NCBI GenBank assembly: GCA_963545205.1
Contig: CAUUHW010000005.1
Coordinates: 1 to 64,000 of the forward strand
Reading direction: 5' to 3'
Length of the DNA: 64,000 nucleotides
DNA from: CAUTYU01 sp963545205
GTDB lineage: Bacteria > Desulfobacterota > Desulfovibrionia > Desulfovibrionales > Desulfomicrobiaceae
Shown here: positions 35,287 through 45,328 of the stretch, one piece after another
How positions within the stretch are numbered: the first letter of the stretch is position 1
Layout: each line of letters starts with the position of its first letter
Notes under the pieces: model-generated
Databases searched by the model: none
What the model was told of the DNA's origin: nothing
What the model saw: the letters and a program-made list of their open reading frames with translations, nothing else
Translations under genes and position numbers: made by a program

Positions 35287-35378
35287 ACATATCTCCAGGT
35301 AGTCACTTACATCAGTGTTCTCGCTGCTTTGATTTTTGATTAAAAAAGAGCCCTGAATAACACCAGAACCTCAACAAC

Positions 35379-36284
35379 CTATTCAAGAATAATAAGAAGC
35401 AGCCCCAAAAAAAGCAGGCCAGCGCCAACGTAGCGAGGCCGTGAGCCTTTTTCCTTTAACACTACGATTCCCAGAAATGTCCCAATCGGTATGGAAAGCT
35501 GCCGGAGCCCAACAACATAGCTCACATTTGTCGCCTGGGTCATGGCCAGCAAAACAAGGCCGTATGTTACTCCTATTGCCAGACCCGCTTGGAACGCGGG
35601 TTTGAAAAGCCTTTTGCTGTCCTTTCGGAACTGGGCGCGGGAATTTTTGCCAAACAACAGCAAAACATGCAGCCACAGAGCTGTAAGCGCGCTTTCAAGA
35701 ACAAGATACAAGACAGCTCTGGCCCAATCAGCAGAGGCGTCCGGCAGAATTTTTATCGCGTTCATGGCCATATCATCGACAAAGGAATATCCTGCCGTGC
35801 CAACTGCCGCGACCAGGGCAAGGGCGCAGGACGGATTGCAATAATTCGCCAACCTGAAATCCCTGAACGAGTTCATCGGTAAAATAAACGCCCCGCCAAC
35901 AATGGCCCCGAGTCCTGTAAGGCCGACTACGGAAAAATCACGGCCCTGACCGGTCAGACAGGCCAAAAGCACCAGAAAAAAAAGAGGAAAGGAACGGGCC
36001 AGAGGATAGGCAATGGAAAGCGCGCCTTTCCTGTATGCTCCGGCAAGTCCCACATAATATACAGCCTGAAAAAAACCGGCGAACAACAATTTTATCCAGA
36101 TGCCTGCTGGTATTATTGGTAACAGTTCCCTGATCAGAAAAAACACAGGAGCGAACCAGAACACCGTGCCCCAGCTTGCCAGTAAAAAGAACCCGGCTGA
36201 GGGTGACTGGCTCTTGGAAAACATATTCCAGCCTGCGTGCGTAAATGCGGAAAAGATGACAAGCAATACTGCGGCAAAGGTCAT
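35379..36284 (-). CDS. EamA/DMT-superfamily transporter
   Basis: 301 residues with about ten TM helices in two repeats; the second ends with the typical YVVGLRQLSIPIGTFLGIVVLKEKG and YVGAGLLFLGLLLII. The first helix, FTHAGWNMFSKS, also fits. Likely a drug/metabolite exporter or importer of unknown substrate. AAAGGGGG precedes the ATG. Confidence 0.88.
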   Translation of the reverse strand: MTFAAVLLVIFSAFTHAGWNMFSKSQSPSAGFFLLASWGTVFWFAPVFFLIRELLPIIPAGIWIKLLFAGFFQAVYYVGLAGAYRKGALSIAYPLARSFPLFFLVLLACLTGQGRDFSVVGLTGLGAIVGGAFILPMNSFRDFRLANYCNPSCALALVAAVGTAGYSFVDDMAMNAIKILPDASADWARAVLYLVLESALTALWLHVLLLFGKNSRAQFRKDSKRLFKPAFQAGLAIGVTYGLVLLAMTQATNVSYVVGLRQLSIPIGTFLGIVVLKEKGSRPRYVGAGLLFLGLLLIILE

Positions 36285-36431
36285 ATCAGCCCCCTTTCCA
36301 GCCTGTTTATTTCCAGCCCGCTTTCACAGGAGCAAGCGTTATGAGAAAGACTGGCCAGGTATGTTCTCCTGATAACTGTACTTGCCCCAAGGAACACCGG
36401 AGAAGATACAGAATTTATCCTGGATTTGAAA

Positions 36432-36455
36432 GAAAAAAACGGGCCTTTCGGCCCG
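36432..36455 (-). terminator. Terminator of the GGDEF gene
   Basis: CGGGCC (36440-36445), loop TTTC, GGCCCG (36450-36455); on the minus strand it is followed by TTTTTTT. It begins four bases past the diguanylate cyclase stop. Confidence 0.88.
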
Positions 36456-36459
36456 CTGG

Positions 36460-37956
36460 TTATTTTGCGTTTTCCAGTTCGCAATCTTCTTTTGCGGAAC
36501 AACACACCATGTTGCGCCCTCCTGTCTTGGCCTGATACAGAGCTCTGTCCGCGGATTCGATCAAAATTTCAGGTGGAACAAGCGCTCCCGGAGACATGGC
36601 AGTAATCCCGATACTGACTGTTACACGAAAACTGATTTTTCCGTGCCGAAAAGAGGTTGCCGCGATTTTTTTACGGATACGTTCCGCCAGTACCCAGGCC
36701 TGTTTTTCGCTTGTTTGCGGCAAGATAACAGTAAATTCTTCTCCGCCGTAACGGGCCGGAAAGTCAGACTGGCGCAGAACAGACACCAGCACCCTGCTCA
36801 TTTCACGCAGAACCATATCTCCGGCCTGATGGCCGTATTCATCATTTATTTTCTTGAAGTAATCAATATCAAGCAAGAGCAAACAGAGTTCATCCTTATG
36901 ACGCTGATGCCGCTTCAGTTCTTCCAGAATCCGCCTGTTGAAATGCTGGCGATTGGAAATCCTGGTCAACCCGTCCTGATCCGCCTTATGCTTGATCCTG
37001 CGAAAACGTAAGGCATTGTTCAAAGCCAGAGAAAGATGATTGGCAGCGGACTGCAAGGTCAGAATCTTGTCCTGACCAAGTTTTGAAGCCATTGAAGAAA
37101 CAACGAAAAGCACTCCAAAGGCATTTTTTCCCACCCGCATTGGCAGGGGCACAATATCTTCCGGCCTGGGGGCAAAACGAAATGATTTTCCCGGTACGCA
37201 AAATCTGTTTGTCTGATAACTCGTTATCGGTTCATCAACGTATTTTTGCGCTGTATATCCCAGATATTCAAGCCATTTTTCCTCAGTGGACAAAGCCAGA
37301 TGCTCAGGAAGATAGATTTCTGATTCAACAATCCCGCTCTCTTTTTCTTCCCAGAAACAGGCAAACAGGGTCTTTACATCAAGCAGCATGGATAAATCAT
37401 CTGCCGCCTGTTGCAAGATATGTTCAGGTTCGAGGCTCAGGCTGGCGTGGGTGAGGACAGTATTGAGAAAATCAAGCTGCTCGTTTTTTCTGGCCATCAG
37501 CTCACGTTCCAGAGATATTTCCTGGGCCATACGAAAAATATCCTGATAGAGAACTCTGGATTGCCTTGTTTTTTCAATATATTGTTGAGCCTGAAATGGG
37601 TCAATCGGCCAGCGCATAATAAGAAAATTCAGCGCGGCCAGCTGGCTCATTCGCAAACAGGTATTATTTTCCTGACAGATAAGCACAACCTGCGAGGCTT
37701 CCATTTCAAATAACACACCCCTTTCTTCCTCATTCAGGCTCTCCCATGTGGAATCAGAAAGAAAAAGCAGCAGAGGTGCCTCTCTTTGTTCTTTTAAGGC
37801 CGCTCTGGAACGATTTTCAAAAATCAGCTCGGAAGGGATATGCTCAAGTAAAGAATCCGCCTGTTCCGTTGTCAGTTCGATTCCCCAGACAGATTCGTGA
37901 AACCCTGCCTCAGGACGTGTGGAAATGAAATCCTGCTCAAAAATTGACTCTAACAT
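36460..37956 (-). CDS. GAF-GGDEF diguanylate cyclase
   Basis: 498 residues. An N-terminal region (1-150) of receiver-like size without clear family, a coiled linker, a GAF-like domain (about 175-320), then a GGDEF domain with DIDYFKKINDEYGHQAGD and the active GGEEF loop. RQSD five residues before GGEEF is an RxxD inhibitory site, so product feedback is likely. Probably makes cyclic di-GMP. GAGG precedes the ATG at 37956, favoured over one five codons upstream. Confidence 0.9.
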   Translation of the reverse strand: MLESIFEQDFISTRPEAGFHESVWGIELTTEQADSLLEHIPSELIFENRSRAALKEQREAPLLLFLSDSTWESLNEEERGVLFEMEASQVVLICQENNTCLRMSQLAALNFLIMRWPIDPFQAQQYIEKTRQSRVLYQDIFRMAQEISLERELMARKNEQLDFLNTVLTHASLSLEPEHILQQAADDLSMLLDVKTLFACFWEEKESGIVESEIYLPEHLALSTEEKWLEYLGYTAQKYVDEPITSYQTNRFCVPGKSFRFAPRPEDIVPLPMRVGKNAFGVLFVVSSMASKLGQDKILTLQSAANHLSLALNNALRFRRIKHKADQDGLTRISNRQHFNRRILEELKRHQRHKDELCLLLLDIDYFKKINDEYGHQAGDMVLREMSRVLVSVLRQSDFPARYGGEEFTVILPQTSEKQAWVLAERIRKKIAATSFRHGKISFRVTVSIGITAMSPGALVPPEILIESADRALYQAKTGGRNMVCCSAKEDCELENAK

Positions 37957-38035
37957 TGCGTGCCTCTTCATGTATTAAATTACGTTACAGAAGAAATGCA
38001 AATATCAGGCCAACTTTGGCCAGATGTATTTCCTT

Positions 38036-39475
38036 TTATTTTTTCCAGGAACTCACAAGCTCCCAAAGAGTACGCAGGCCAAAACCAGTACCGCCGGTTT
38101 TCCAGTACCCGCTGTTTTCCTTGCCGCGCGCCGGACCGGCAATATCAAGATGGGCCCAGGGCGTTTTTTCCGGGATAAAATGCTGTAAAAAAAGCGCGGC
38201 GTAAATGGCTCCGCCTTCCCGTTTGCCCATGTTTTTCAAATCCGCGACCTCACTTTTCAAATCTTTTTTATATTCGTCAGGCAAAGGCAGCGGCCAGAAA
38301 TCCTCTCCGTTTTTTTGTCCATGTTCACGGATTGCGCCCTGTAAATGTTCATCTTCACAAAAAAGACCGGCGATTTTCCCGCCCAGCGCCACAACACAGG
38401 CTCCGGTCAGGGTTGCCAGATCAACAAGGCATTCGGGCTGATATTTTTCGCTGTAACACAAAGCGTCCGCCAGGATCAGCCGCCCTTCCGCATCAGTGTT
38501 CAAAATTTCCACACTTTTGCCGTTCATGGCAAAGACAACGTCCCCCGGCTTGGTGGCCCGGCTTCCCGGCACATTTTCCGTGCAGGGCAAGATGCCAACC
38601 ACCCGCCTTTTTTCACCGCGCAGCCCCAGCATTTTGAAAAGTCCAAGCACTGTGGCGGCTCCGGCCATATCACTTTTCATCTCGTGCATATTGGCTGCGG
38701 GTTTGAGCGAAATCCCACCAGTATCAAAGGTTACGCCCTTGCCCACGAAAACAAGCGGACGCTGATCCGCTTCCGGATTTGAATCAAGCACGATAAATCT
38801 GGCCGGCGTGTCACTGCCGCGAAACACAGAAGCAAAACAGCCCATTTTCATTTCTTCGCAGGCAGCCGGATCAAAAACCTGACAGAAAAATCCATACTCC
38901 TGTGCCAGTTTTTTGGCAGCCTGGGCCATATATTCAGGAGTGGCGATATTGGCCGGAGTATTGACCAGATCCCGAACCAGACGGACACTTTCAAATGTAT
39001 CGCGCGCAAGCTCGGCCTGTTTTTTATGCTCATCACCGAACAGAAGCACTGTTTCCGGCCAGATTGATTTTTCTTTTTTCTCGGCCTGCAAGGAGTCAAA
39101 ACGGTATGTTATCAGCAGCAGACCAAGAAGCGACTCAAAAACCAGGTCGTCAAAAGCAAGGCCGCCAAAGGCAGCCGGGTGAAAAACAAGTTTTTCGATT
39201 TCATGCAGGGAAGCAGCCTCAACAAGCTGACTCACCGCCTTGCGAAAAGCGCGCATATCCGGGTCCTTGCCCAGACCAACCTGTAAAATATCCGGCCCGC
39301 CTGGAACAGAACAAAAACGTATTTTTTCCTCCCGGCCGGAAAATTCAGGCATGACCTCAAACCCCAGCTGCAAAGCCAGCTCGGTCATTTTCTTATCAGG
39401 GGCAACTCCCTGCTGACGAAAAAAAACAAGGGGAGCATTCACCCCTGACAGACTTTCAATATATTCAATTCGCAT
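38036..39475 (-). CDS. pepA: Leucyl aminopeptidase (M17 family)
   Basis: 479 residues. Cytosolic two-metal aminopeptidase. The catalytic domain has VGKGVTFDTGGISLKPAANM, MKSDMAGAATVLG and the signature NTDAEGRLILADAL. Both metal-binding and bicarbonate/Arg motifs appear intact. AGAGGAG precedes the ATG. It follows the RND operon on the same strand by 11 bases from the permease end, with pepA downstream. Confidence 0.94.
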   Translation of the reverse strand: MRIEYIESLSGVNAPLVFFRQQGVAPDKKMTELALQLGFEVMPEFSGREEKIRFCSVPGGPDILQVGLGKDPDMRAFRKAVSQLVEAASLHEIEKLVFHPAAFGGLAFDDLVFESLLGLLLITYRFDSLQAEKKEKSIWPETVLLFGDEHKKQAELARDTFESVRLVRDLVNTPANIATPEYMAQAAKKLAQEYGFFCQVFDPAACEEMKMGCFASVFRGSDTPARFIVLDSNPEADQRPLVFVGKGVTFDTGGISLKPAANMHEMKSDMAGAATVLGLFKMLGLRGEKRRVVGILPCTENVPGSRATKPGDVVFAMNGKSVEILNTDAEGRLILADALCYSEKYQPECLVDLATLTGACVVALGGKIAGLFCEDEHLQGAIREHGQKNGEDFWPLPLPDEYKKDLKSEVADLKNMGKREGGAIYAALFLQHFIPEKTPWAHLDIAGPARGKENSGYWKTGGTGFGLRTLWELVSSWKK

Positions 39476-39486
39476 TGCGTCTCCTC

Positions 39487-42400
39487 TTACTTTACCTCCC
39501 CGGATGGACGGGAAAAAAAGCGCATAATAACAACAAAAAAGACAGGAACAAAAACTATTGCCAGCACAGTAGCGGAAATCATACCGCCTAAAACGCTTGT
39601 TCCAATAGCGTGTCGGCTGTTCGCTCCGGCACCTGTACTGACAGCCAGTGGCAACACGCCAAGCATAAAAGCCAGCGAAGTCATGAGAATAGGACGCAAA
39701 CGCTGGTCAGCCGCCCGAACAGTTGCATCAATCAGTTCACGGCCCTTATCCACCCGCCGCTTGGCAAATTCAACAATCAAAATGGCGTTTTTCGCTGAAA
39801 GCCCAATGGTTGTTAGCAGTCCTACCTGAAAATACACGTCATTTTCCAGCCCTCGCAGCCAAGTCGCCAAAAGTGCGCCCAATATCCCCAGAGGCACCGC
39901 CATCAGCACAGAAAACGGCACTGTCCAGCTTTCATACAACGCGGCCAGCGATAAAAACACAACCAAGATGGAAACCGCGTATAAAAGCAGAATTCGCGAA
40001 CCGGACTGCGCTTCCTGATAAGACATCCCTGCCCATGCAAATCCAAATCCTTCCGGCAGCTTGTCCATAATAGCGGCAATAGCCTTCATGGCGTCTCCAC
40101 TTGATTTTCCTGGAGCGGCAGAACCAACAATTTCAACAGCCGGACTGGCATTAAATCGTTCCAGCCGTGGTGAACCAAACGACCATGAAGCCGTGGCAAT
40201 AGAGGAAAAAGGAACCATTTCTCCTTTTTTATTGCGAAGATACCAGAGATTTATATCTTCTGGCCGCATTCTGTACGGCGCGTCCGCCTGAACATACACT
40301 TTCTTGATTTTGCCCTGATTGATAAAATCGTTCACATAGGCGGACCCCCAGGCCAAACCCAAGGCAGAATCAACATCTTCCACACGAAGGCCCAGAACCA
40401 GCGCCTTTTCATAGTCAATATGCAGTGAAAACTCCGGCACGTCTTCCATGCCATTGGGACGAACACTGGTCAGAACCGGATTTTGGAATGCCATCCCCAA
40501 AACCTGATTACGAGCGGCAATGAGTTTTTCGTGTCCCATTCCTCCCCGATCCTGCAAAAACACATCAAAACCAGCGGCATTTCCAAGCGAAGGAATAGGC
40601 GGCACATTAAAGGCAAATACCCTGGCTTCCTTGATTTGAGAAAAAGCCCCCATGGAACGGCGAACAAGAGCATCTACTCCCTGTTCCTGCCTCTTGCGCT
40701 CACTCCAGTCTTTGAGCTGCACAAAGGCCAGGCCCATGTTCTGCCCCTGCCCTGCAAAACTGAATCCGGCAATGGTAAAAACAGAAGCCACACTTTCTTT
40801 TTCATGTTCCTCATAATACATTCTCATCTTGTCCATAACGGTCTGTGTGCGCTCCAGACTCGCACCTGCTGGCAACTGAACCATGACCAGCATAACGCCC
40901 TGGTCTTCTGTTGGAACAAACGAGGTCGGCAATCTGAGAAAAAGCAGCACTATGCCGCCAAGCAAAATAAGATAAAACAGAGAAAAACGAAGAGTACGGC
41001 GCACCACATCGTAAACAAGGCGGCGATACTTCCCTCGGCCAGTTTCAAACATATTGTTAAACCATACCCAAAAACGAATCTGCTTGCCTTCACCATGCAC
41101 GTGAGGTTTGAGGATTGTTGCGCAAAGAGCTGGTGTGAGAACAAGAGCTACAACAACAGAAAGCACCATGGCCGAAACAATGGTAATAGAAAACTGACGG
41201 TAAATAACACCCGTTGAACCGCCAAAAAAGGCCATTGGCACAAAAACAGCCGACAGGACAAGGGCAATACCAACCAGAGCGCCAGTAATCTGGCGCATTG
41301 TCTTTCTGGTTGCTTCCAGAGGCGACAGGCCCTCTTCAGCCATAATGCGCTCCACGTTTTCCACAACCACAATCGCGTCGTCCACCAGCAGGCCGATAGC
41401 CAGCACCAGCCCGAACATGGTCAGGGTGTTGACGGAAAACCCGCAGGCAGCCATCATTCCGAATGTTCCAAGCAACACAACAGGCACTGTAATTGTGGGA
41501 ATGAGTGTGGCCCGAAAATTCTGCAAAAAAAGCAACATGACCAGAAAAACAAGGACAATCGCTTCAATCAGGGTGTGCATAACTTCTGTTATGGAAACCT
41601 TGATAAATTTTGTTGTGTCATACGGATAAATAATATCAATACCGGGTGGAAAATACTGCTTGAGTTCGTCAAGCTTGGCCCTGACTTTTTCAACTGTTTC
41701 CAGGGCATTGGCTCCGGTCGCCAGCATAATACCGGCGCCAACAGCCGGTTTTCCGTTAAAACGGGTTATCACGGAATAGTTCTCCGCCCCGATTTCAACC
41801 CTGGCAATATCTTTCAGGCGCACCTGTGAACCATCGGCATTCACCTTAACAAGAATATTGGAAAACTCTTCCGGCGAACTCATCAATGTGCGGGCTGTCA
41901 TTGTCGCCGTGGTTTGCTGCCCGTCAACAGCCGGAGTTCCGCCAAGACTGCCAACAGCGACCTGGGAGTTTTGCGCCCTGACAGCTCCAACAACATCAGC
42001 AGGTGTCAGGTGGTAGCTGTTCAGTTTATGCGGATCCAGCCAAATCCTCATGGCGTACTGGGCGCCAAAACTGCTTAAACCGCCAACCCCTTCAATCCGG
42101 CTTAAGGGGTCATGCAAGGAGGAAACAAAAAAATCAGCCAGGTCGTATGCCTGATAAGAACCATCAGGAGAAATAAGACCAATAACCAATGAAAAGGCAG
42201 AACTGGCCTTATTGACCTGTACCCCTCTTCTTGTCACGGATTCCGGCAAGAGCGGCAAAGCCCGCTGCAATTTGTTCTGAACCTGCACCTGGGCAATATC
42301 AGCGTCTGTTCCAGAGGCAAAGGTCAAAATAATTTTAGCCACTCCCGCTGAAGAACTCTGTGAACGCATGTACAAAAGATGATCAAGTCCGGTCATACGT

Positions 42401-42600
42401 TGTTCAATGACCTGAACCACATTGTTTTCTATTGTTTCAGCAGAGGCTCCTGAATATGAAGCGGAAATCACCACCTCAGGCGGAGCAATATCGGGAAACA
42501 GGGCCACCGGCAACTGCACAACCGACAAGAGGCCAACCAGCATGATTGTAATCGCGATAACCCAGGCAAAAATGGGACGGTCAATAAAAAAACTCGCCAT
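39487..42600 (-). CDS. RND efflux pump permease (HAE1, AcrB/MexB type)
   Basis: 1037 residues with 12 TM segments and two large periplasmic loops. The proton-relay Asp pair is in GLLVDDAIVVVENVERIM; other signatures are FIDRPIFAWVIAI at the start, SAETIENNVVQVIEQRM and TTIGLSAKNAILIVEFAK. Expels drugs, bile salts or solvents by proton antiport. The adaptor gene lies upstream by 47 bases. No outer-membrane channel gene is in this window, so it must use one encoded elsewhere. Confidence 0.95.
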   Translation of the reverse strand: MASFFIDRPIFAWVIAITIMLVGLLSVVQLPVALFPDIAPPEVVISASYSGASAETIENNVVQVIEQRMTGLDHLLYMRSQSSSAGVAKIILTFASGTDADIAQVQVQNKLQRALPLLPESVTRRGVQVNKASSAFSLVIGLISPDGSYQAYDLADFFVSSLHDPLSRIEGVGGLSSFGAQYAMRIWLDPHKLNSYHLTPADVVGAVRAQNSQVAVGSLGGTPAVDGQQTTATMTARTLMSSPEEFSNILVKVNADGSQVRLKDIARVEIGAENYSVITRFNGKPAVGAGIMLATGANALETVEKVRAKLDELKQYFPPGIDIIYPYDTTKFIKVSITEVMHTLIEAIVLVFLVMLLFLQNFRATLIPTITVPVVLLGTFGMMAACGFSVNTLTMFGLVLAIGLLVDDAIVVVENVERIMAEEGLSPLEATRKTMRQITGALVGIALVLSAVFVPMAFFGGSTGVIYRQFSITIVSAMVLSVVVALVLTPALCATILKPHVHGEGKQIRFWVWFNNMFETGRGKYRRLVYDVVRRTLRFSLFYLILLGGIVLLFLRLPTSFVPTEDQGVMLVMVQLPAGASLERTQTVMDKMRMYYEEHEKESVASVFTIAGFSFAGQGQNMGLAFVQLKDWSERKRQEQGVDALVRRSMGAFSQIKEARVFAFNVPPIPSLGNAAGFDVFLQDRGGMGHEKLIAARNQVLGMAFQNPVLTSVRPNGMEDVPEFSLHIDYEKALVLGLRVEDVDSALGLAWGSAYVNDFINQGKIKKVYVQADAPYRMRPEDINLWYLRNKKGEMVPFSSIATASWSFGSPRLERFNASPAVEIVGSAAPGKSSGDAMKAIAAIMDKLPEGFGFAWAGMSYQEAQSGSRILLLYAVSILVVFLSLAALYESWTVPFSVLMAVPLGILGALLATWLRGLENDVYFQVGLLTTIGLSAKNAILIVEFAKRRVDKGRELIDATVRAADQRLRPILMTSLAFMLGVLPLAVSTGAGANSRHAIGTSVLGGMISATVLAIVFVPVFFVVIMRFFSRPSGEVK

Positions 42601-42647
42601 ACAGACTCCATTGCGCTTTTTATCCGAATATCCGGCAGCTGCACGTA

Positions 42648-43826
42648 TTATTGAACAGAATTGGGGGCAGGTTTGAAAGTTACAGCAGGCACAGCCTTTA
42701 CAGGCATACCCGCACGGATTGTTTGCAATCCGGCAACAATGACTTGCTCACCCAGGGCAAGACCGCTCAGAACAGCGATTGTTTTGTCGCTTTGTTCCCG
42801 CCCGACAGTCAGAATACGAGGTTCAGCAACCGACCTGGAGTTAACGACCAAAACAGTCACCTGCCCCTTTTTATCACGGGAGATAGCTGCCTGGGGAATA
42901 ATCATGGCCCTGATTTTTTCACTGTGGATTAAACGGGTACGAACAAACATGCCCGGCAAAAGGGACAGATCAGGATTGGGCACAACTGCCCGCAAAATAA
43001 CTGAACCTGTGGACGGCTCAACCGTGACATCAGAAAATTTGAGTATTCCGGTATGCTGGTATTTGCTGCCGTCTGCCAACAACACCTCGACCTTGCTTGG
43101 CTGAACACTTTTTTGTCCGGCCCCGCCATTTGCTCCCATTCGTTTTTTCAGGCGCAACAGTTCATCAGCAGACTGGCTGATGTCGATATACAATGGGTCA
43201 AGCTGCTGAATTGTGGCCAAAGGAGTTGGCTGGCTGGCCGTAACAAGTGCGCCCTCTGAAATGAGAGATTTTCCCACCCGCCCCGCAATCGGAGCCTTGA
43301 TCTGCGTATAATTCAAATTGATAACAGCAGCTTTCACGGCCGCCTTGCAGGCAGCAACAGAAGCTGTGGCTTTTTTCCAGGCCGCGTCAACCTCTGTATA
43401 TTCCTGATCACTGATGGCATTTGTTGCCAAAAGTTCCTTGTACCTGTCGGCCTTGAGACGGGCCGCGTATTCCACAGCCTCTGCCTGGGCCAGATTCGCC
43501 CCGGCACTGTCAAGCTGCGCCCTGTAGAGGGTGGGGTCAATCTGGTACAACACCTCTTTTGCCTTAACATTGCTCCCTTCAGCAAAACATCTTTTTTCAA
43601 CTATACCGCCAATCTGGGGACGAACTTCCGCGATACGGTAAGCAGAAATCCGCCCGGGAAGTTCCAGGGCGGACTGGATAGTTCTTTCTGTAACAGATAC
43701 AACTTCAACCTCTGGAACAGGCGCTTTTCCTTGTTGCTCCGCCAAAAGGCTCTGTATATTCCCTAAAAACAGAAACAAAAAACAAATTCCAGCAAGAATC
43801 TGTTTTATCTGGCAACAATTTTTCAT
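42648..43826 (-). CDS. RND efflux periplasmic adaptor (membrane fusion protein)
   Basis: 392 residues. An N-terminal signal/anchor segment (ILAGICFLFLFLGNIQSLLA; no lipobox Cys at the expected place), lipoyl-like half-motifs (GRISAYRIAEVRPQIGGIV and IKAPIAGRVGKSLISEGALV), an alpha-hairpin with AQAEAVEYAARLKADRYKEL, and beta-barrel and membrane-proximal domains. GGAGT precedes the ATG at 43826. Partner of the downstream permease. Confidence 0.94.
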   Translation of the reverse strand: MKNCCQIKQILAGICFLFLFLGNIQSLLAEQQGKAPVPEVEVVSVTERTIQSALELPGRISAYRIAEVRPQIGGIVEKRCFAEGSNVKAKEVLYQIDPTLYRAQLDSAGANLAQAEAVEYAARLKADRYKELLATNAISDQEYTEVDAAWKKATASVAACKAAVKAAVINLNYTQIKAPIAGRVGKSLISEGALVTASQPTPLATIQQLDPLYIDISQSADELLRLKKRMGANGGAGQKSVQPSKVEVLLADGSKYQHTGILKFSDVTVEPSTGSVILRAVVPNPDLSLLPGMFVRTRLIHSEKIRAMIIPQAAISRDKKGQVTVLVVNSRSVAEPRILTVGREQSDKTIAVLSGLALGEQVIVAGLQTIRAGMPVKAVPAVTFKPAPNSVQ

Positions 43827-43858
43827 TTTTTTACTCCACATCCATTTTCAAAATAAAA

Positions 43859-44236
43859 CTAACAGCAATAGTGCCAACAGGCTCCAGTCCATAGAACCAC
43901 CGCAATAAAAATACTGATAAAAACTGCAGCACTTCCAAAGTCTTTTGCGTATTTGGCAAGCATGTGAAAATCAGGAGAACACAGGTCAACAACCTTTTCA
44001 ACAGCAGAATTAAGCAGCTCAACAACCAAAATATTCATGGTTGCCAGCCAAAGAAGAGATTTGGCGGGAAAAGAAAAAGGAAGAAAAAGAAGCACGACTG
44101 AGGCAAATACAACCAAAAACAGTTCCTGCCTGAAGGCGGCTTCATGAAAAGCAGCATGATAAAGGCCTTGCAATGAATAAAAAAAGGCCGCCCATATCCT
44201 TTTCAGTCCCTTTTGCGGGAGTGGTTTTTGGTTCAT
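43859..44236 (-). CDS. dgkA: Diacylglycerol kinase (DgkA type)
   Basis: 125-residue inner-membrane enzyme with three TM helices. The hallmark ELLNSAVEKVVDL holds the catalytic Glu, and AAFRQEL the N-terminal amphipathic part. Recycles diacylglycerol from envelope synthesis. CTGGAG precedes the ATG at 44236, so the upstream frame extension is not used. It lies 32 bases ahead of the RND adaptor gene, same strand. Confidence 0.92.
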   Translation of the reverse strand: MNQKPLPQKGLKRIWAAFFYSLQGLYHAAFHEAAFRQELFLVVFASVVLLFLPFSFPAKSLLWLATMNILVVELLNSAVEKVVDLCSPDFHMLAKYAKDFGSAAVFISIFIAVVLWTGACWHYCC

Positions 44237-44583
44237 ATTTTTCTCCAGGACAAACAATATTCGTTGCAATCGACCTGCTTTATTTTAAAAAGTACCGTAT
44301 TATAGCCTGCCAATCTGCCATCAGTCAAAGATACAAATAAAATCCAAATCCTGAAAAACTGCTTTTCCGGGCCAAATGCGCAGTCAGACTTACCTAGCAC
44401 CTCATAAATAAAAAATCTTTTTACATCAAATGCCAATTCGCCCGCAAGCGAAATACGACAGTTTTTTCATATGGTAACACAAGTCTGTCATGTCATTTGC
44501 TCCTGACACCAAACAAACACTTCATTGACAGCAGGCCACATACAGGCTAGTAATTTGTGAAATTTTTTACGCGAGGAGCATGC
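44237..44583. other. Divergent region between dgkA and adk
   Basis: 347 bases without a convincing gene. It contains the adk promoter candidate at 44525-44554 and presumably the dgkA promoter. No riboswitch, repeat or tRNA was recognised. Confidence 0.55.
44525..44554 (+). promoter_or_regulatory. Predicted adk promoter
   Basis: TTGACA (44525-44530) is a perfect -35 hexamer; TAGTAAT begins 17 bases later and is a modest -10. The adk start follows about 30 bases on. Confidence 0.5.
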
Positions 44584-45255
44584 ATGAATATTTTAATTTT
44601 CGGCCCCAATGGCAGCGGAAAAGGAACCCAGGGTTCCCTGGTCAAAGGCAAGTACAGTGTCACCCATATTGAATCTGGCGCAATCTTTCGTGAACATATC
44701 GGCGGCGGCACAGAGCTTGGCAAAAAAGCAAAGGAATTTATTGAACGCGGCGATCTGGTACCCGATGAAATCACTATCCCCATGGTACTTGATACCCTTA
44801 AAACCAAAGGAGCCGGCGGCTGGCTCCTGGACGGATTTCCCCGCAACATGGTGCAGGCGGAAAAATTGTGGGAAGCCCTGAAAGCGGAAAACATGAAAAT
44901 CGACTATGTGATCGAAATTCTGCTCCCTCGTGAAACAGCCAAGAACAGGATTATGGGGCGCCGGCTCTGCGTCAAGGATAATAACCACCCGAACAATATC
45001 TTTAATCCAGCCATCAAACCAAATGGGAATCAATGCCGCGTCTGTGGCGGAGACTTAAAAACCCGCGCCGATGATCAGGACGAAGCCGCCATCAACAAAC
45101 GGCATGACATCTACTACAACACGGACGATGGAACCTTGGCCGCGGCGTATTTTTACAAGAACCTGGCTCAGAAAGAAGGTTTCAAATATATTGAAATCAA
45201 CGGTGAAGGCACGATTGACGAAACCAAAAAAGCACTTTTGGATCAGCTGGCCTGA
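44584..45255 (+). CDS. adk: Adenylate kinase
   Basis: 223 residues. The P-loop reads FGPNGSGKGTQ, the AMP-binding part GAIFREH and WLLDGFPRNMVQAEKL. The lid has one Cys (RRLCVKDNNH) then CRVC, so any zinc site would use three Cys plus a His or Asp. GAGGAGC precedes the ATG at 44584. Monocistronic between its own promoter and terminator. Confidence 0.95.
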   Translation: MNILIFGPNGSGKGTQGSLVKGKYSVTHIESGAIFREHIGGGTELGKKAKEFIERGDLVPDEITIPMVLDTLKTKGAGGWLLDGFPRNMVQAEKLWEALKAENMKIDYVIEILLPRETAKNRIMGRRLCVKDNNHPNNIFNPAIKPNGNQCRVCGGDLKTRADDQDEAAINKRHDIYYNTDDGTLAAAYFYKNLAQKEGFKYIEINGEGTIDETKKALLDQLA

Positions 45256-45275
45256 TTGACTTTTCCTGCGAACGT

Positions 45276-45304
45276 AAACAGGGAGCCTTGCTCCCTGTTT
45301 TTTT
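45276..45304 (+). terminator. adk terminator
   Basis: CAGGGAGC (45279-45286), loop CTT, GCTCCCTG (45290-45297), followed by TTTTTTT, with A:T extension at the stem base. Also faces the end of the convergent gene at 45329. Confidence 0.93.
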
Positions 45305-45328
45305 ACACCCAGCTCCCCACCGTGCCAA